Shown here: in pieces, positions 1 through 7,433 of the stretch
Layout: every line of letters starts with the position of its first letter
Position numbering within the stretch: position 1 is the first letter of the stretch
Source: Alphaproteobacteria bacterium
GTDB taxonomy: Bacteria; Pseudomonadota; Alphaproteobacteria; Micavibrionales; UBA2020
Reading direction: 5' to 3'
DNA: 20,771 bases
NCBI GenBank assembly: GCA_029266795.1
Contig: JAQSWE010000008.1
Location: forward strand, 1 to 20,771
Made by a program: the position numbers and the translations under genes
The notes under the pieces: generated by a model
Told to the model about the DNA's origin: nothing
Seen by the model: only the letters and a program-made list of their open reading frames with translations
The model's database searches: none

Positions 1-2
1 TC

Positions 3-686
3 CCGATCAAGGTGCATCTGCAGGTGACCGATGCAAAACGCTACCACTACGACAGCAATAAACCTGAAGAACAGGTGAAGGTGCGCGTCGCCGCGACCAT
101 CAAGCAGCTGGTCTCCGGCATGGATTTCATCGAGCTGTACCAGACGCGCGAACAGATTTCCGAGCTCGCCCGCCAGAAGGTCGGCAAGGAAATCGAAGAC
201 CTCTACGGCATGAAGCTGGTCGATGTGATCGTCGATGAACCCCATGCGAACGAGACGGCCAAGGCCTCCTTCTCCTCCGTCAAGGAAGCGGAGCGCAACA
301 TGCTGGCCGCGCAGAACGACTCCGCCGCCATCAAGATGCGCATTATCGCCGAAGCCGAAGCACGGAAAGAGGCACTGCGCCTGCACGGCGAAGGCATCGC
401 GGAACAGCGTGCGGCAATCTTCGCGAACTATGCCGAGCAGTTCAACAACCTCGCCAAAAAAGGCATGTCGCCCGAAATGGCGCATGAGGTCATTACCCTC
501 GCCATGGCGCTCGACACCACCCGCGACGCCGCCGAAAAGGGCAATATGATCGTCAGCACGACGAACCCCAGCGACCTTATCGCGCAGATGCAGACGCTCG
601 GCAAGACGCTGACCAAGCCCGGCATCGCGCCGCCCCAGAACGACAATCTGGCGACGCCCGCCGCCAAGCCGCCGAAAGTCGGCTAA
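3..686 (+). CDS. SPFH/band-7 (stomatin/HIR-like) membrane-scaffold protein, 5' end outside window
   Basis: The frame is open to the left edge (the codons before the first GTG at 12 read P-I-K), so this is the C-terminal part of a longer gene, about 228 residues. The visible portion matches the second half of SPFH/band-7 proteins of the stomatin/HIR type: a beta segment (VKVRVAATIKQLV), the helix with LYQTREQISELARQKVGKEI, the strand LVDVIVDEP, and then a long Ala/Glu/Lys/Arg-rich coiled coil (MRIIAEAEARKEALRLHGEGIA in pieces). The C-terminus is a Pro/Ala-rich tail. Such proteins oligomerise on membranes and often scaffold or regulate proteases; no specific partner can be read here. The gene ends just before a strong terminator, so it is transcriptionally separate from tsaD. 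HflK/HflC is less likely because the tail differs and there is no second copy in view. Confidence 0.8.
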   Translation, partial: PIKVHLQVTDAKRYHYDSNKPEEQVKVRVAATIKQLVSGMDFIELYQTREQISELARQKVGKEIEDLYGMKLVDVIVDEPHANETAKASFSSVKEAERNMLAAQNDSAAIKMRIIAEAEARKEALRLHGEGIAEQRAAIFANYAEQFNNLAKKGMSPEMAHEVITLAMALDTTRDAAEKGNMIVSTTNPSDLIAQMQTLGKTLTKPGIAPPQNDNLATPAAKPPKVG

Positions 687-704
687 GTTGTAAATAAGCT
701 AGAA

Positions 705-743
705 AAAACGGCCCCGTTGCGAAACGGGGCCGTTTTGCTTTTT
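705..743 (+). terminator. Rho-independent terminator after the SPFH gene
   Basis: A perfect 14-bp stem (705-718 with 723-736, AAAACGGCCCCGTT and its complement) closes a GCGA tetraloop and is followed by GCTTTTT. It lies 19 bases after the SPFH stop codon. The A-run on the left could let it work from the other strand as well, but there is no minus-strand gene to end here. Confidence 0.9.
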
Positions 744-764
744 GGCGCGGGGATATGCTATAAC
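735..764 (+). promoter_or_regulatory. Candidate promoter for tsaD-gpsA (possibly leaderless)
   Basis: TTGCTT (735-740), an 18-nt spacer, and TATAAC (759-764) preceded by TGC, which is an extended -10. The -10 ends only 7 nt before the tsaD ATG at 772, so the predicted transcript would begin at or next to the start codon. The -35 lies in the T-tail of the preceding terminator. There is no good Shine-Dalgarno sequence before the ATG, which fits a leaderless mRNA. Confidence 0.45.
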
Positions 765-771
765 CGGAACC

Positions 772-1839
772 ATGAAAGTCCTCGGCATTGAAACCAGCTG
801 CGACGAAACAGCCGTCGCGGTAGTCACATCGGAAAAGCAGATTCTGGCCAACCTCGTGTTGAGCCAGATGGAACATGTGCAGTTCGGCGGCGTCGTCCCC
901 GAAATCGCCGCGCGCGCGCATCTGACGCATATCGACGCGCTGGTGCGCGAAGCCCTGGAAATATCCAAATTGAAATTTCAGGATCTCGACGGCATCGCGG
1001 TCACCGCCGGACCCGGCCTCATCGGCGGCGTGCTGGTCGGTGTGATGACGGCGAAGGCAATCTCCGCCGTGCATGGCACGCCCCTCATCGGCGTCAACCA
1101 TCTGGAAGGCCATGCGCTGACCGTGCGCCTGACCGACGATGTGGCGTTTCCTTACCTGCTGCTGCTCGTCTCGGGCGGGCATTGCCAGTTGCTGATTGTC
1201 GAAGGCGTTGGCAAATATAAACGCATCGGCACCACCATCGACGATGCGGCGGGGGAGGCGTTCGATAAAACGTCCAAGCTGCTCGGCCTCGGCTATCCCG
1301 GTGGCCCAGCGGTCGAAAAAATGGCGGCGAGTTGCGGTACGCCTGACCGCGCGCGCAAAAAATTCCCGCTGCCGAAACCGATGGTGGGCAAGCCCGGCTG
1401 CGATTTTTCTTTCTCCGGCCTCAAAACCGCCGTGCGCCGCATGGCCGATGCCCTGCCCGAAGAAATTCCGCAGGAAGATCTCGTCGATATCTGCTTCGCC
1501 TTTCAGGATGTCGTAGCCGATGTGCTGTCCGACCGCGTGAAAAACGCGATTAAAATCTACAAGGACCAATGCCCGGACGCCCATGCGCTGGTCGTGGCCG
1601 GCGGCGTTGCGGCGAATAAAGCTTTGCGCGGCGTTCTTGAAAAAATAGCGCAGGATGCCGGTTTGCGTTTTATCGCGCCGCCCCTGAAACTGTGCACCGA
1701 TAACGCCGCCATGATCGCCTGGGCGGGCATGGAACGGCTGCAGCTCGGCATGACCGATGCGCCCGATTTCAAGGTGCATGCGCGCTGGCCGCTCGACCCC
1801 GACGCGCCTGTTGCCCAAATCAAATCGCAAAGGATATAG
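772..1839 (+). CDS. tsaD: tRNA N6-adenosine threonylcarbamoyltransferase TsaD
   Basis: TsaD (Gcp/Kae1/YgjD family) transfers the threonylcarbamoyl group from TC-AMP to A37 of ANN-decoding tRNAs in the cytoplasm, together with TsaB and TsaE. The 355-residue protein has the usual length. It starts MKVLGIETSCDET and has the metal-binding NHLEGH (His110 and His114), the ASKHA phosphate loops (LLLVSGGHCQL; IDDAAGEAFDK), FSFSGLKTAV, VAGGVAANK and the C-terminal metal-ligand motif CTDNAAM. The ATG at 772 is chosen because it aligns with the family N-terminus; an earlier in-frame TTG at 742 lies in the upstream terminator tail. The stop codon is 2 nt before gpsA, so the two are co-transcribed. All key residues are intact. 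Confidence 0.97.
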   Translation: MKVLGIETSCDETAVAVVTSEKQILANLVLSQMEHVQFGGVVPEIAARAHLTHIDALVREALEISKLKFQDLDGIAVTAGPGLIGGVLVGVMTAKAISAVHGTPLIGVNHLEGHALTVRLTDDVAFPYLLLLVSGGHCQLLIVEGVGKYKRIGTTIDDAAGEAFDKTSKLLGLGYPGGPAVEKMAASCGTPDRARKKFPLPKPMVGKPGCDFSFSGLKTAVRRMADALPEEIPQEDLVDICFAFQDVVADVLSDRVKNAIKIYKDQCPDAHALVVAGGVAANKALRGVLEKIAQDAGLRFIAPPLKLCTDNAAMIAWAGMERLQLGMTDAPDFKVHARWPLDPDAPVAQIKSQRI

Positions 1840-1841
1840 AC

Positions 1842-2849
1842 ATGTCCGCTATTCAAAACATCGCCGTTATCGGCGGCGGTTCATGGGGCACGGCGCTGGC
1901 GCAGATTTTTGCGCAGGCGGGGCGTGATGTAGTGCTATATGCGCGCGATGCTGGCCTTGCCAGCAAAATCAACACGACGCATGAAAACCCCGCTTATCTT
2001 GCAGGGGCGAAGCTGGATGCGCGGTTGACGGCAACGGCCGATATGGCGGCGGCGGTGAAGAATGCGCAGCTTGTCATGCTCGTCACGCCGACGCAGTATT
2101 TGCGCGACACCCTGAAGAAACTCGCGCCCCTGCTGCCCGCGGCTGTGCCGCTGTTGAATGCGTCCAAGGGTATTGAAATGACGACCGGATATTTATTGTC
2201 CGAAGTCGCGGCGGAAATCGTGCCGGATCATCCCTATGCCGCTTTCTCCGGCCCCACTTTCGCAACCGAAGCCGTGCGGGGATTGCCGACCGCCATCACG
2301 CTCGCAACATCGACCGATGCGAAAATCGCGCAGACATGGGCGACTGCCCTGCGCGGTAAATCCTTCCGTCCCTATCTCTCCGACGATGTCATCGGTGTGG
2401 AAATCGCGGGCGCATTGAAAAACGTGATCGCGATTGCCTGCGGCATTGTCGAAGGGCGCGGCCTCGGCCAAAACGCAAAGGCCGCCGTCATGACGCGCGG
2501 CATCGCCGAAATCCGCCGCCTCGGCGTCAAGCGCGGGGCGAAGCCGGAAACTTTCCTTGGCCTCGCGGGCTTGGGCGATTTGACGCTGACCTGCTCATCG
2601 ATGACTTCGCGCAACTATTCGCTCGGCTTCGAACTGGGGCAGGGCAAGCCGCTGAAACAAATCCTTGCCGAACGCAATTCGGTCTCCGAAGGCGTCACCA
2701 CCTCATGGGCGGTCGCGGATTACGCGGCGACGCATGACGTGGATATGCCGATCTGCCTTGCGGTCAAGGAAGTGCTGCATAACGGCGCGAATGTCGATGA
2801 TATCGTGATGGGTCTGCTATCACGCGACCTGAAGAACGAAAACCACTAA
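1842..2849 (+). CDS. gpsA: Glycerol-3-phosphate dehydrogenase [NAD(P)+]
   Basis: GpsA reduces dihydroxyacetone phosphate to sn-glycerol 3-phosphate, the backbone precursor for phospholipid synthesis, in the cytoplasm. The 335-residue protein has the N-terminal Rossmann motif IGGGSWGTALA (residues 10-20), the ASKGIE segment with Lys109, SGPTFATEA (136-144), and the catalytic-domain signature GVEIAGALKNVIAIACGI with Lys193. The glycine-rich LAGLGDLTLTC and the EGVTT motif near the C-terminus are also present. The ATG follows the tsaD stop by 2 nt and has AGGAT 6-11 nt upstream. tsaD-gpsA is a common alphaproteobacterial pair. The next features downstream are convergent, and the palindromic repeat pair there probably ends the transcript. 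Confidence 0.97.
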   Translation: MSAIQNIAVIGGGSWGTALAQIFAQAGRDVVLYARDAGLASKINTTHENPAYLAGAKLDARLTATADMAAAVKNAQLVMLVTPTQYLRDTLKKLAPLLPAAVPLLNASKGIEMTTGYLLSEVAAEIVPDHPYAAFSGPTFATEAVRGLPTAITLATSTDAKIAQTWATALRGKSFRPYLSDDVIGVEIAGALKNVIAIACGIVEGRGLGQNAKAAVMTRGIAEIRRLGVKRGAKPETFLGLAGLGDLTLTCSSMTSRNYSLGFELGQGKPLKQILAERNSVSEGVTTSWAVADYAATHDVDMPICLAVKEVLHNGANVDDIVMGLLSRDLKNENH

Positions 2850-2861
2850 ACTCATCCTCTC

Positions 2862-2980
2862 GTAACCCCTGCGAAAGCAGGGGTCTAAGCCATAGCGCGT
2901 ATGCTTGGCGGCTGCGGCTTATGAGGTGTCACCGCCAATTGTACGGAGGGTGCTTGGACCCCTGCTTTCGCAGGGGTTAC
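2862..2980. repeat. Paired palindromic repeat (REPIN-like) between convergent genes
   Basis: A 24-bp sequence at 2862-2885 has its perfect reverse complement at 2957-2980; allowing one mismatch the arms extend to 29 bp (2862-2890 and 2952-2980), with about 61-71 bp between them. Each arm is itself a hairpin: CCCCTGC and GCAGGGG (2866-2872 and 2877-2883) around a GAAA tetraloop. The inverted arrangement means each of the two convergent transcripts (gpsA and the phosphatase gene) meets a GAAA-looped hairpin first, so the unit can act as a two-way terminator. Similar GCGAAAGC-centred palindromes are common intergenic repeats in Alphaproteobacteria. I saw no second unit in this window. Confidence 0.75.
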
Positions 2981-2985
2981 AGCGA

Positions 2986-3606
2986 TTAAGGCTTCGGCTG
3001 CTTGCTGTCGGGCGGCGGCGCTTTTTCGGGGTGCATTCGCGCAAACCATTCAGGGCGTTCGCGCATCATGTCGCGGCGGTTGCTTTCGGCCTGCGCGCGC
3101 TGCGCGGCCAATACCGGATGATCCAGCACGGCCTGCAGCAGTTTCCCGTTGCGCCCTGCAAGCTGGTCGACCATTTCCATGACAAGGATATTCGGCGCGG
3201 CCTGCGGGCGGATCGCCAGTAGCATGTCGATCAATTCATTTTCGGGTTTTTCGGGATGCAGCAGCGCAAATGCGCCGAGCGCCATCGCGGTCGACCGCGC
3301 CTTGCCCGCATGGCAATGGATAATCACGGGGCCGGTCGCGGCATGTTCCATGATGAATTCCAAACCCTCTTTGACCTGTTTCAGGTCGGGGCCGTCCTTC
3401 ACCACCTGTTCCGAATCCCAGAACACGAGGATTTTCTGCGCAATTTCGTGCCCATGCGCGGCCAAGCGCGGGGCGGAGCCGTTCTTGTCGAGTGCCGCGC
3501 CCGGATGCTCGATCGACAGCACGGCGGAAACGGGTGCGCCCGCGGTCTCCTGCGCGATCACGGTCTTCAGCACTTCATTGGCGCGGCAGATGATGATTTC
3601 GGTCAT
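2986..3606 (-). CDS. Dual-specificity/tyrosine phosphatase-like protein
   Basis: The 206-residue protein carries the CX5R phosphatase signature HCHAGKARST, giving nucleophile Cys98 and phosphate-binding Arg104 followed by Ser105. Asp64 in the FWDSEQ segment is a candidate general acid. The preceding VIIH strand and following helix fit the cysteine-based DSP/tyrosine phosphatase fold. It should hydrolyse phosphoester substrates in the cytoplasm (no signal peptide); the substrate, protein or otherwise, cannot be read. The C-terminal 40 residues are charged and Pro-rich (KAPPPDSKQPKP). The gene is convergent to gpsA and divergent from the EVE gene. No Shine-Dalgarno precedes the ATG; a candidate -10 lies so close that the transcript may be leaderless. 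Confidence 0.85.
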   Translation of the reverse strand: MTEIIICRANEVLKTVIAQETAGAPVSAVLSIEHPGAALDKNGSAPRLAAHGHEIAQKILVFWDSEQVVKDGPDLKQVKEGLEFIMEHAATGPVIIHCHAGKARSTAMALGAFALLHPEKPENELIDMLLAIRPQAAPNILVMEMVDQLAGRNGKLLQAVLDHPVLAAQRAQAESNRRDMMRERPEWFARMHPEKAPPPDSKQPKP

Positions 3607-3611
3607 GAAAA

Positions 3612-3640
3612 TTTATAACCCGAATCACATCATTATGCAA
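3612..3640 (-). promoter_or_regulatory. Candidate promoter of the phosphatase gene
   Basis: On the minus strand TTGCAT (3640-3635), a 17-nt spacer and TATAAA (3617-3612). The -10 ends 5 nt before the ATG, so transcription would start about at the start codon. The -35 is poor (3 of 6), so this is a tentative call. Confidence 0.35.
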
Positions 3641-3707
3641 ACGGCCAGTAAAGGGGTGTTTAACAGGCCTTTCCAATGCTAAAACCTTTAAAAAAGCGGA
3701 GGATAAA

Positions 3708-4118
3708 ATGGCGCACTGGCTGATGAAATCCGAACCCGATGCCTATAGCTGGCAGCAGTTCGCGCGGGATAAAAAATCCGGCTGGACCGGCGTGCGCAAT
3801 TATCAGGCCGCCAATAACATGAAGGCGATGAAACTCGGCGACACCTGTTTTTTCTATCACTCGAACGAGGGCAAGGAAATCGTCGGCACGATGACGGTAT
3901 CCAAACTGTATCACCCCGACCCGACCGACGAGACGCAGAAATTCGGCATGGTGGAGGTGACAGCCGGCGCGCCCCTGAAAAATTTTGTGACGCTTGCCGA
4001 TATCAAGGCGCATCCGGTGTTGAAGAACATGGCGCTGGTGAAACAGTCGCGCCTTTCTGTTTCTCCCGTCACCGCCGAAGAAGCGAAAATCATTTTCAAG
4101 CTTGGCGGATTGAAGTGA
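3708..4118 (+). CDS. EVE domain-containing protein
   Basis: The 136-residue protein is a single EVE domain, the PUA-like fold related to YTH domains and found in bacterial proteins and in human THYN1. The family signature is visible from the N-terminus: HWLMKSEPDAYSW, then GWTGVRNYQAANNMKAMKLGD and the strand CFFYHSNEGKEIVGTM, ending with LADIKAHPVLKNMALVKQSRLSV. EVE domains are thought to bind modified bases in nucleic acid; no ligand is established for this one. A strong GGAGGA lies 7-12 nt before the ATG. The stop codon overlaps the next gene's start (GTGA), so at least three genes form an operon. Confidence 0.93.
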   Translation: MAHWLMKSEPDAYSWQQFARDKKSGWTGVRNYQAANNMKAMKLGDTCFFYHSNEGKEIVGTMTVSKLYHPDPTDETQKFGMVEVTAGAPLKNFVTLADIKAHPVLKNMALVKQSRLSVSPVTAEEAKIIFKLGGLK

Positions 4119-4672
4119 CCGATCCCTTCGCCGATATCATCGCCTGCCGCCATGCCATCCGGCGGCACCGCGACGCAAAGGGCGACGACCGTTGCTGGCT
4201 CGATGATTATTTTGTCTGGGCCTTGATCCCCGGCTCCTTCCCCGTACCGACCGACGTGCCGCCCATGGAAGAAGCGATGGATATGTGCCGCGCCTATTAT
4301 AAACTGCGCCGCGCTGATGCCGCCGATGCGCAGCCCGCGAATGCGGTGCACGACCCCGCAAAATGGGATGCCGATCTTGAAACCATGGATGATGCGCAAT
4401 TGCAGGCTGAACTGGCGCGCCTCCATGCCGCTGTGCGCCAGCATCGCGACAATGCCTGCAAACCGCTGACGCCGGATGACGACCGCGCGCTGTACGCCGC
4501 GCTGCCGGAACAGGTAACGGCGGATTTCCGCCTGCCGCCGCCCCATGAATTTCTGGGCGAAGGAAAAGCGCCAAATGCCGGCTGCCCGTCTTTTTGGCGC
4601 AGCCATGCGGGCTGCAAGACGCGGCGGCACAATCTGCACAAATGGGGGCCATGCGATGACGAACGGGTTTAA
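4115..4672 (+). CDS. Conserved hypothetical protein, function unknown
   Basis: 185 residues. I do not recognise a characterised family, although the N-terminus (ACRHAIRRHRDAKGDDRCW-LDD) resembles short hypothetical proteins I recall from other bacteria. The protein is soluble, with no signal peptide or membrane segment. A helical middle (TMDDAQLQAELARLHAAVRQH) is followed by a Pro-rich stretch, and the C-terminus is Cys/His/Arg-rich (Cys at GCPSFW, HAGCKTRRHNLH, WGPCDD), which could bind a metal. It begins at a GTG that overlaps the EVE stop codon by 4 nt and its 3' end overlaps the following ATPase gene by 17 nt, so translation is probably coupled with both. The start is set by this overlap rather than by a family alignment. 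Confidence 0.7.
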   Translation: MTDPFADIIACRHAIRRHRDAKGDDRCWLDDYFVWALIPGSFPVPTDVPPMEEAMDMCRAYYKLRRADAADAQPANAVHDPAKWDADLETMDDAQLQAELARLHAAVRQHRDNACKPLTPDDDRALYAALPEQVTADFRLPPPHEFLGEGKAPNAGCPSFWRSHAGCKTRRHNLHKWGPCDDERV

Positions 4673-5222
4673 ATACGACACCAACTGGTGCGTTATCACG
4701 GGCGCGCCGTCATCGGGCAAGACATCGGTGATCGATGAATTATCGAAGCGCGGCTATCCCATCCAGACCGAAGTCGCGCGCGAGCTGATCGAGGAATGCC
4801 TGCGCCATGGCATGACGCTCGCCGAAATACGCGGCACGGAATACGTACAGGAAATGCAGCGCAAGATTTTGCGGTTCAAGCTGGCGCGCGAAGCGGCGCT
4901 GGATGAAAAGAAACTCGTTTTCGCCGATCGCGGCACGCCCGATAGTATCGTGTATTTCAAGCTGGCGGGCGTCGATGCGAAGCAGGCAATCGATGCCTCC
5001 CGAACCTATCACTACCGCGCCGTTTTTATGCTCGACCGGCTGCCGCTGGTGAAAGACGGCGTACGGACGGAGAGCGACGAACAGGCGGAAAAAATCGGCG
5101 CGCAGATTGCCTCGGCCTATACGGCGCTCGGCTATGATTTGATCGCCGTGCCGGTGCTGCCGGTTCCGGACCGCGTCGATTTCATTCTCGAAAAACTCGC
5201 CATGCCCAAGCATAAAGAATAA
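4656..5222 (+). CDS. P-loop AAA_28-like ATPase/kinase
   Basis: 188 residues. A Walker A motif GAPSSGKTS (residues 16-24) lies directly after an N-terminal strand (NWCVITG). The following segments fit the AAA_28/NadR-like NTPase family: EVARELIEECLRHGMTLAEI, LVFADRGTPDSIVYFKLAGV as the Walker B-type region with Asp-Arg-Gly, and VFMLDRLPLVKDGVRTE. Members are nucleotide-binding proteins or small-molecule kinases; the substrate is not known here. The ATG at 4656 is chosen because it sits just before the conserved start and after a purine-rich GGGGG; an upstream in-frame ATG at 4545 lies wholly within the preceding gene. It is the last gene of the EVE operon. Confidence 0.82.
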   Translation: MTNGFKYDTNWCVITGAPSSGKTSVIDELSKRGYPIQTEVARELIEECLRHGMTLAEIRGTEYVQEMQRKILRFKLAREAALDEKKLVFADRGTPDSIVYFKLAGVDAKQAIDASRTYHYRAVFMLDRLPLVKDGVRTESDEQAEKIGAQIASAYTALGYDLIAVPVLPVPDRVDFILEKLAMPKHKE

Positions 5223-5310
5223 AATTATTTCCTTATGGCATATTGCGCCGCAGCAACCCGCATAACGCAATAGACGCGCGAAAAAACGCTGGTATTCTTG
5301 TGTTTCTGAA

Positions 5311-5344
5311 ATTTGACGGGCGCTTGCGCCCCTGCCATTTGACG
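5311..5344 (+). promoter_or_regulatory. Direct repeat flanking a hairpin upstream of acs
   Basis: ATTTGACG occurs at 5311-5318 and again at 5337-5344, with a small palindrome GGGCGC-TT-GCGCCC (5318-5331) between them. The second repeat ends about 22 nt before the acs ATG. It could be a regulator-binding site or a 5'-leader hairpin. I found no convincing -35/-10 pair in the 144-nt gap. Confidence 0.25.
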
Positions 5345-5366
5345 CCGATTTTACAGGAGCATTTCC

Positions 5367-7340
5367 ATGACCGAACATACATGCCACCCGTCGCACCCCG
5401 AATATTTTCCGGTGCAGGAGCATATCGCCAAGCGCGCCAAGATCACGGCGGCGAAATACGAACAGATGTACAAGGAATCGATCAGCGACCCCGTGAAATT
5501 CTGGGGTGAACACGGCAAGCGCCTCGACTGGTTCACGCCCTATACACAAGTCAAAGACGTCGATTTCGCCGATAATGCGCGCATCCGTTGGTATTACGAT
5601 GGCACGCTGAACGTCGCCCATAACTGCATCGATCGCCATCTGCCAAAACGTGCGAACCAGGTCGCGCTGATCCGCGAAGGCGATGATGCGAATGACAGCT
5701 CCACCATCACCTATGCTCAATTGAAAGATGAAGTCTCGAAACTCGCGAATGCGCTGAAAGCGCGCGGCGTGAAGAGGGGCGACCGCGTCACGATCTATAT
5801 GCCGATGATTCCGGAAGCGACCTATGCCATGCTCGCCTGCGCGCGCATCGGCGCGGTGCATTCGGTTGTGTTCGGCGGCTTCTCCCCCACTTCGTTGCGC
5901 GACCGTATCTTGGATTGCGAATCAAACGTCATCATCACCGCCGATGAAGGCCTGCGCGGCGGCAAGAAAGTTCCGCTGAAGGCCAATACGGACGAAGCGC
6001 TGAAGGACTGCCCCAACGTCAACACCGTCATCGTCTATAAACGCACCGGCGGCGCGGTGAACTGGAACGACAAGCGCGACGTCTGGTACCACGACATCGT
6101 CGGCAAGCAATCGGCCGATTGCCCCTGTGAGCCGATGAATGCGGAAGACCCGCTGTTCATCCTCTACACTTCCGGCTCGACCGGCAAGCCCAAGGGCGTG
6201 CTACATACCACGGGCGGCTATCTGGTGTTCGCGTCGATGACGCATGAATATGTGTTCGATTATCATGACGGCGATGTGTACTGGTGCACGGCGGATGTGG
6301 GCTGGGTCACGGGCCACAGCTATATCGTCTATGGCCCGCTCGCGAATGGCGCAACGACGCTGGTTTTCGAAGGCGTGCCGAACTATCCCGATTGGGGCCG
6401 TTTCTGGTCGGTGGTCGACAAACACAAGGTCAATATTTTCTACACCGCCCCCACCGCCATCCGCTCCCTGATCAAAGAGGGGGATGAATGGGTGAAAAAA
6501 TCCAGCCGCGCGTCTTTGCGCATCCTCGGCTCGGTCGGCGAGCCGATCAATGAAGAAGCATGGCTCTGGTATTGGGAAACGGTCGGAGAAAAACGCTGCC
6601 CCGTGGTCGATACCTGGTGGCAGACTGAAACGGGCGGCATCCTGATCACCGCGCTGCCCGGGGCGCATGAATTAAAACCCGCCCATGCATCGATGCCGTT
6701 CTTCGGCGTGCAGCCCGCGCTGGTCGATGCGAACGGCGCGATCTTGGAAGGCGAGACTGAAGGCAACCTTGTGCTGCTCGACGGCTGGCCCGGCATGATG
6801 CGCACGGTTTATAAGGATCACGCGCGTTTCGTGCAGACCTATTTCTCCGCCTATCCCGGCCGCTATTTCACCGGCGATGGCGCAAAGCGTGACGCGCGCG
6901 GCTACTACCGCATCACCGGCCGCGTCGATGATGTCATCAACGTGTCGGGCCACCGCCTCGGCACGGCGGAGATCGAGGACGCGCTCAATTCACATCCGAA
7001 AATCGCCGAGAGCGCGGTTGTCGGCTTCCCGCATGACATCAAGGGGCAGGGCATCTATGCCTATGTGATCTTGATGGGCGGCGAACAACCCAGTGAAGAA
7101 GTCCGCAAGGATATCGTCGCGCATGTGCGCAAGGTGATCGGCCCGATCGCGACGCCCGATGTGCTGCTGTTCGCGCCGGGCCTGCCGAAAACACGCTCCG
7201 GCAAAATCATGCGCCGCATTTTGCGCAAGGTCGCCGAAAACGCGTTTGACCAGTTAGGCGATACCTCGACGCTGGCCGATCCCAGCGTGGTCGATACGAT
7301 CATCTCCAATCACAAGCAGCTGCCGAAAAAAGCGGCTTAA
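5367..7340 (+). CDS. acs: Acetyl-coenzyme A synthetase (acetate-CoA ligase)
   Basis: This cytoplasmic enzyme makes acetyl-CoA from acetate, ATP and CoA through acetyl-AMP. At 657 residues it has the usual length and all core motifs of the ANL superfamily: the A3 phosphate loop YTSGSTGKPKG, the acetate-pocket region DTWWQTETGG, the A7 aspartate (YFTGDGAKRD), the hinge region GRVDDVINVSGHRLGTAEIE, and the C-terminal LPKTRSGKIMRR with Lys613. That lysine corresponds to the residue acetylated by Pat and deacetylated by CobB in Salmonella Acs, so activity may be under that control. AGGAG lies about 9 nt before the ATG. It appears monocistronic and is followed by a terminator. Confidence 0.97.
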   Translation: MTEHTCHPSHPEYFPVQEHIAKRAKITAAKYEQMYKESISDPVKFWGEHGKRLDWFTPYTQVKDVDFADNARIRWYYDGTLNVAHNCIDRHLPKRANQVALIREGDDANDSSTITYAQLKDEVSKLANALKARGVKRGDRVTIYMPMIPEATYAMLACARIGAVHSVVFGGFSPTSLRDRILDCESNVIITADEGLRGGKKVPLKANTDEALKDCPNVNTVIVYKRTGGAVNWNDKRDVWYHDIVGKQSADCPCEPMNAEDPLFILYTSGSTGKPKGVLHTTGGYLVFASMTHEYVFDYHDGDVYWCTADVGWVTGHSYIVYGPLANGATTLVFEGVPNYPDWGRFWSVVDKHKVNIFYTAPTAIRSLIKEGDEWVKKSSRASLRILGSVGEPINEEAWLWYWETVGEKRCPVVDTWWQTETGGILITALPGAHELKPAHASMPFFGVQPALVDANGAILEGETEGNLVLLDGWPGMMRTVYKDHARFVQTYFSAYPGRYFTGDGAKRDARGYYRITGRVDDVINVSGHRLGTAEIEDALNSHPKIAESAVVGFPHDIKGQGIYAYVILMGGEQPSEEVRKDIVAHVRKVIGPIATPDVLLFAPGLPKTRSGKIMRRILRKVAENAFDQLGDTSTLADPSVVDTIISNHKQLPKKAA

Positions 7341-7362
7341 GCCTTTTGTTTCAACGATGTGC

Positions 7363-7392
7363 AGGAGCCTCCCGAAGGGGAGGCTCCTTTCA
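7363..7392 (+). terminator. Rho-independent terminator after acs
   Basis: An 11-bp perfect stem (7363-7373 AGGAGCCTCCC with 7378-7388) closes a GAAG tetraloop and is followed by TTTCATT. It lies 22 nt after the acs stop. Read from the other strand it lacks a T-tract, so it is probably not a full terminator for the minus-strand gene ending at 7434. Confidence 0.85.
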
Positions 7393-7433
7393 TTCGGGGC
7401 TCTATTATGCCTTTCGACGCCGTCGCCGTTTGA

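Noticed and set aside
577..1830. 417-codon open frame antisense to tsaD
   Set aside because: It is fully opposite a highly conserved gene, has a His/Arg/Gly-rich composition typical of a GC-rich reverse frame, and no recognisable motif or ribosome-binding site.
4740..5861. 373-codon open frame antisense to the NTPase and acs genes
   Set aside because: It spans two real plus-strand genes and the gap between them, with no family features.
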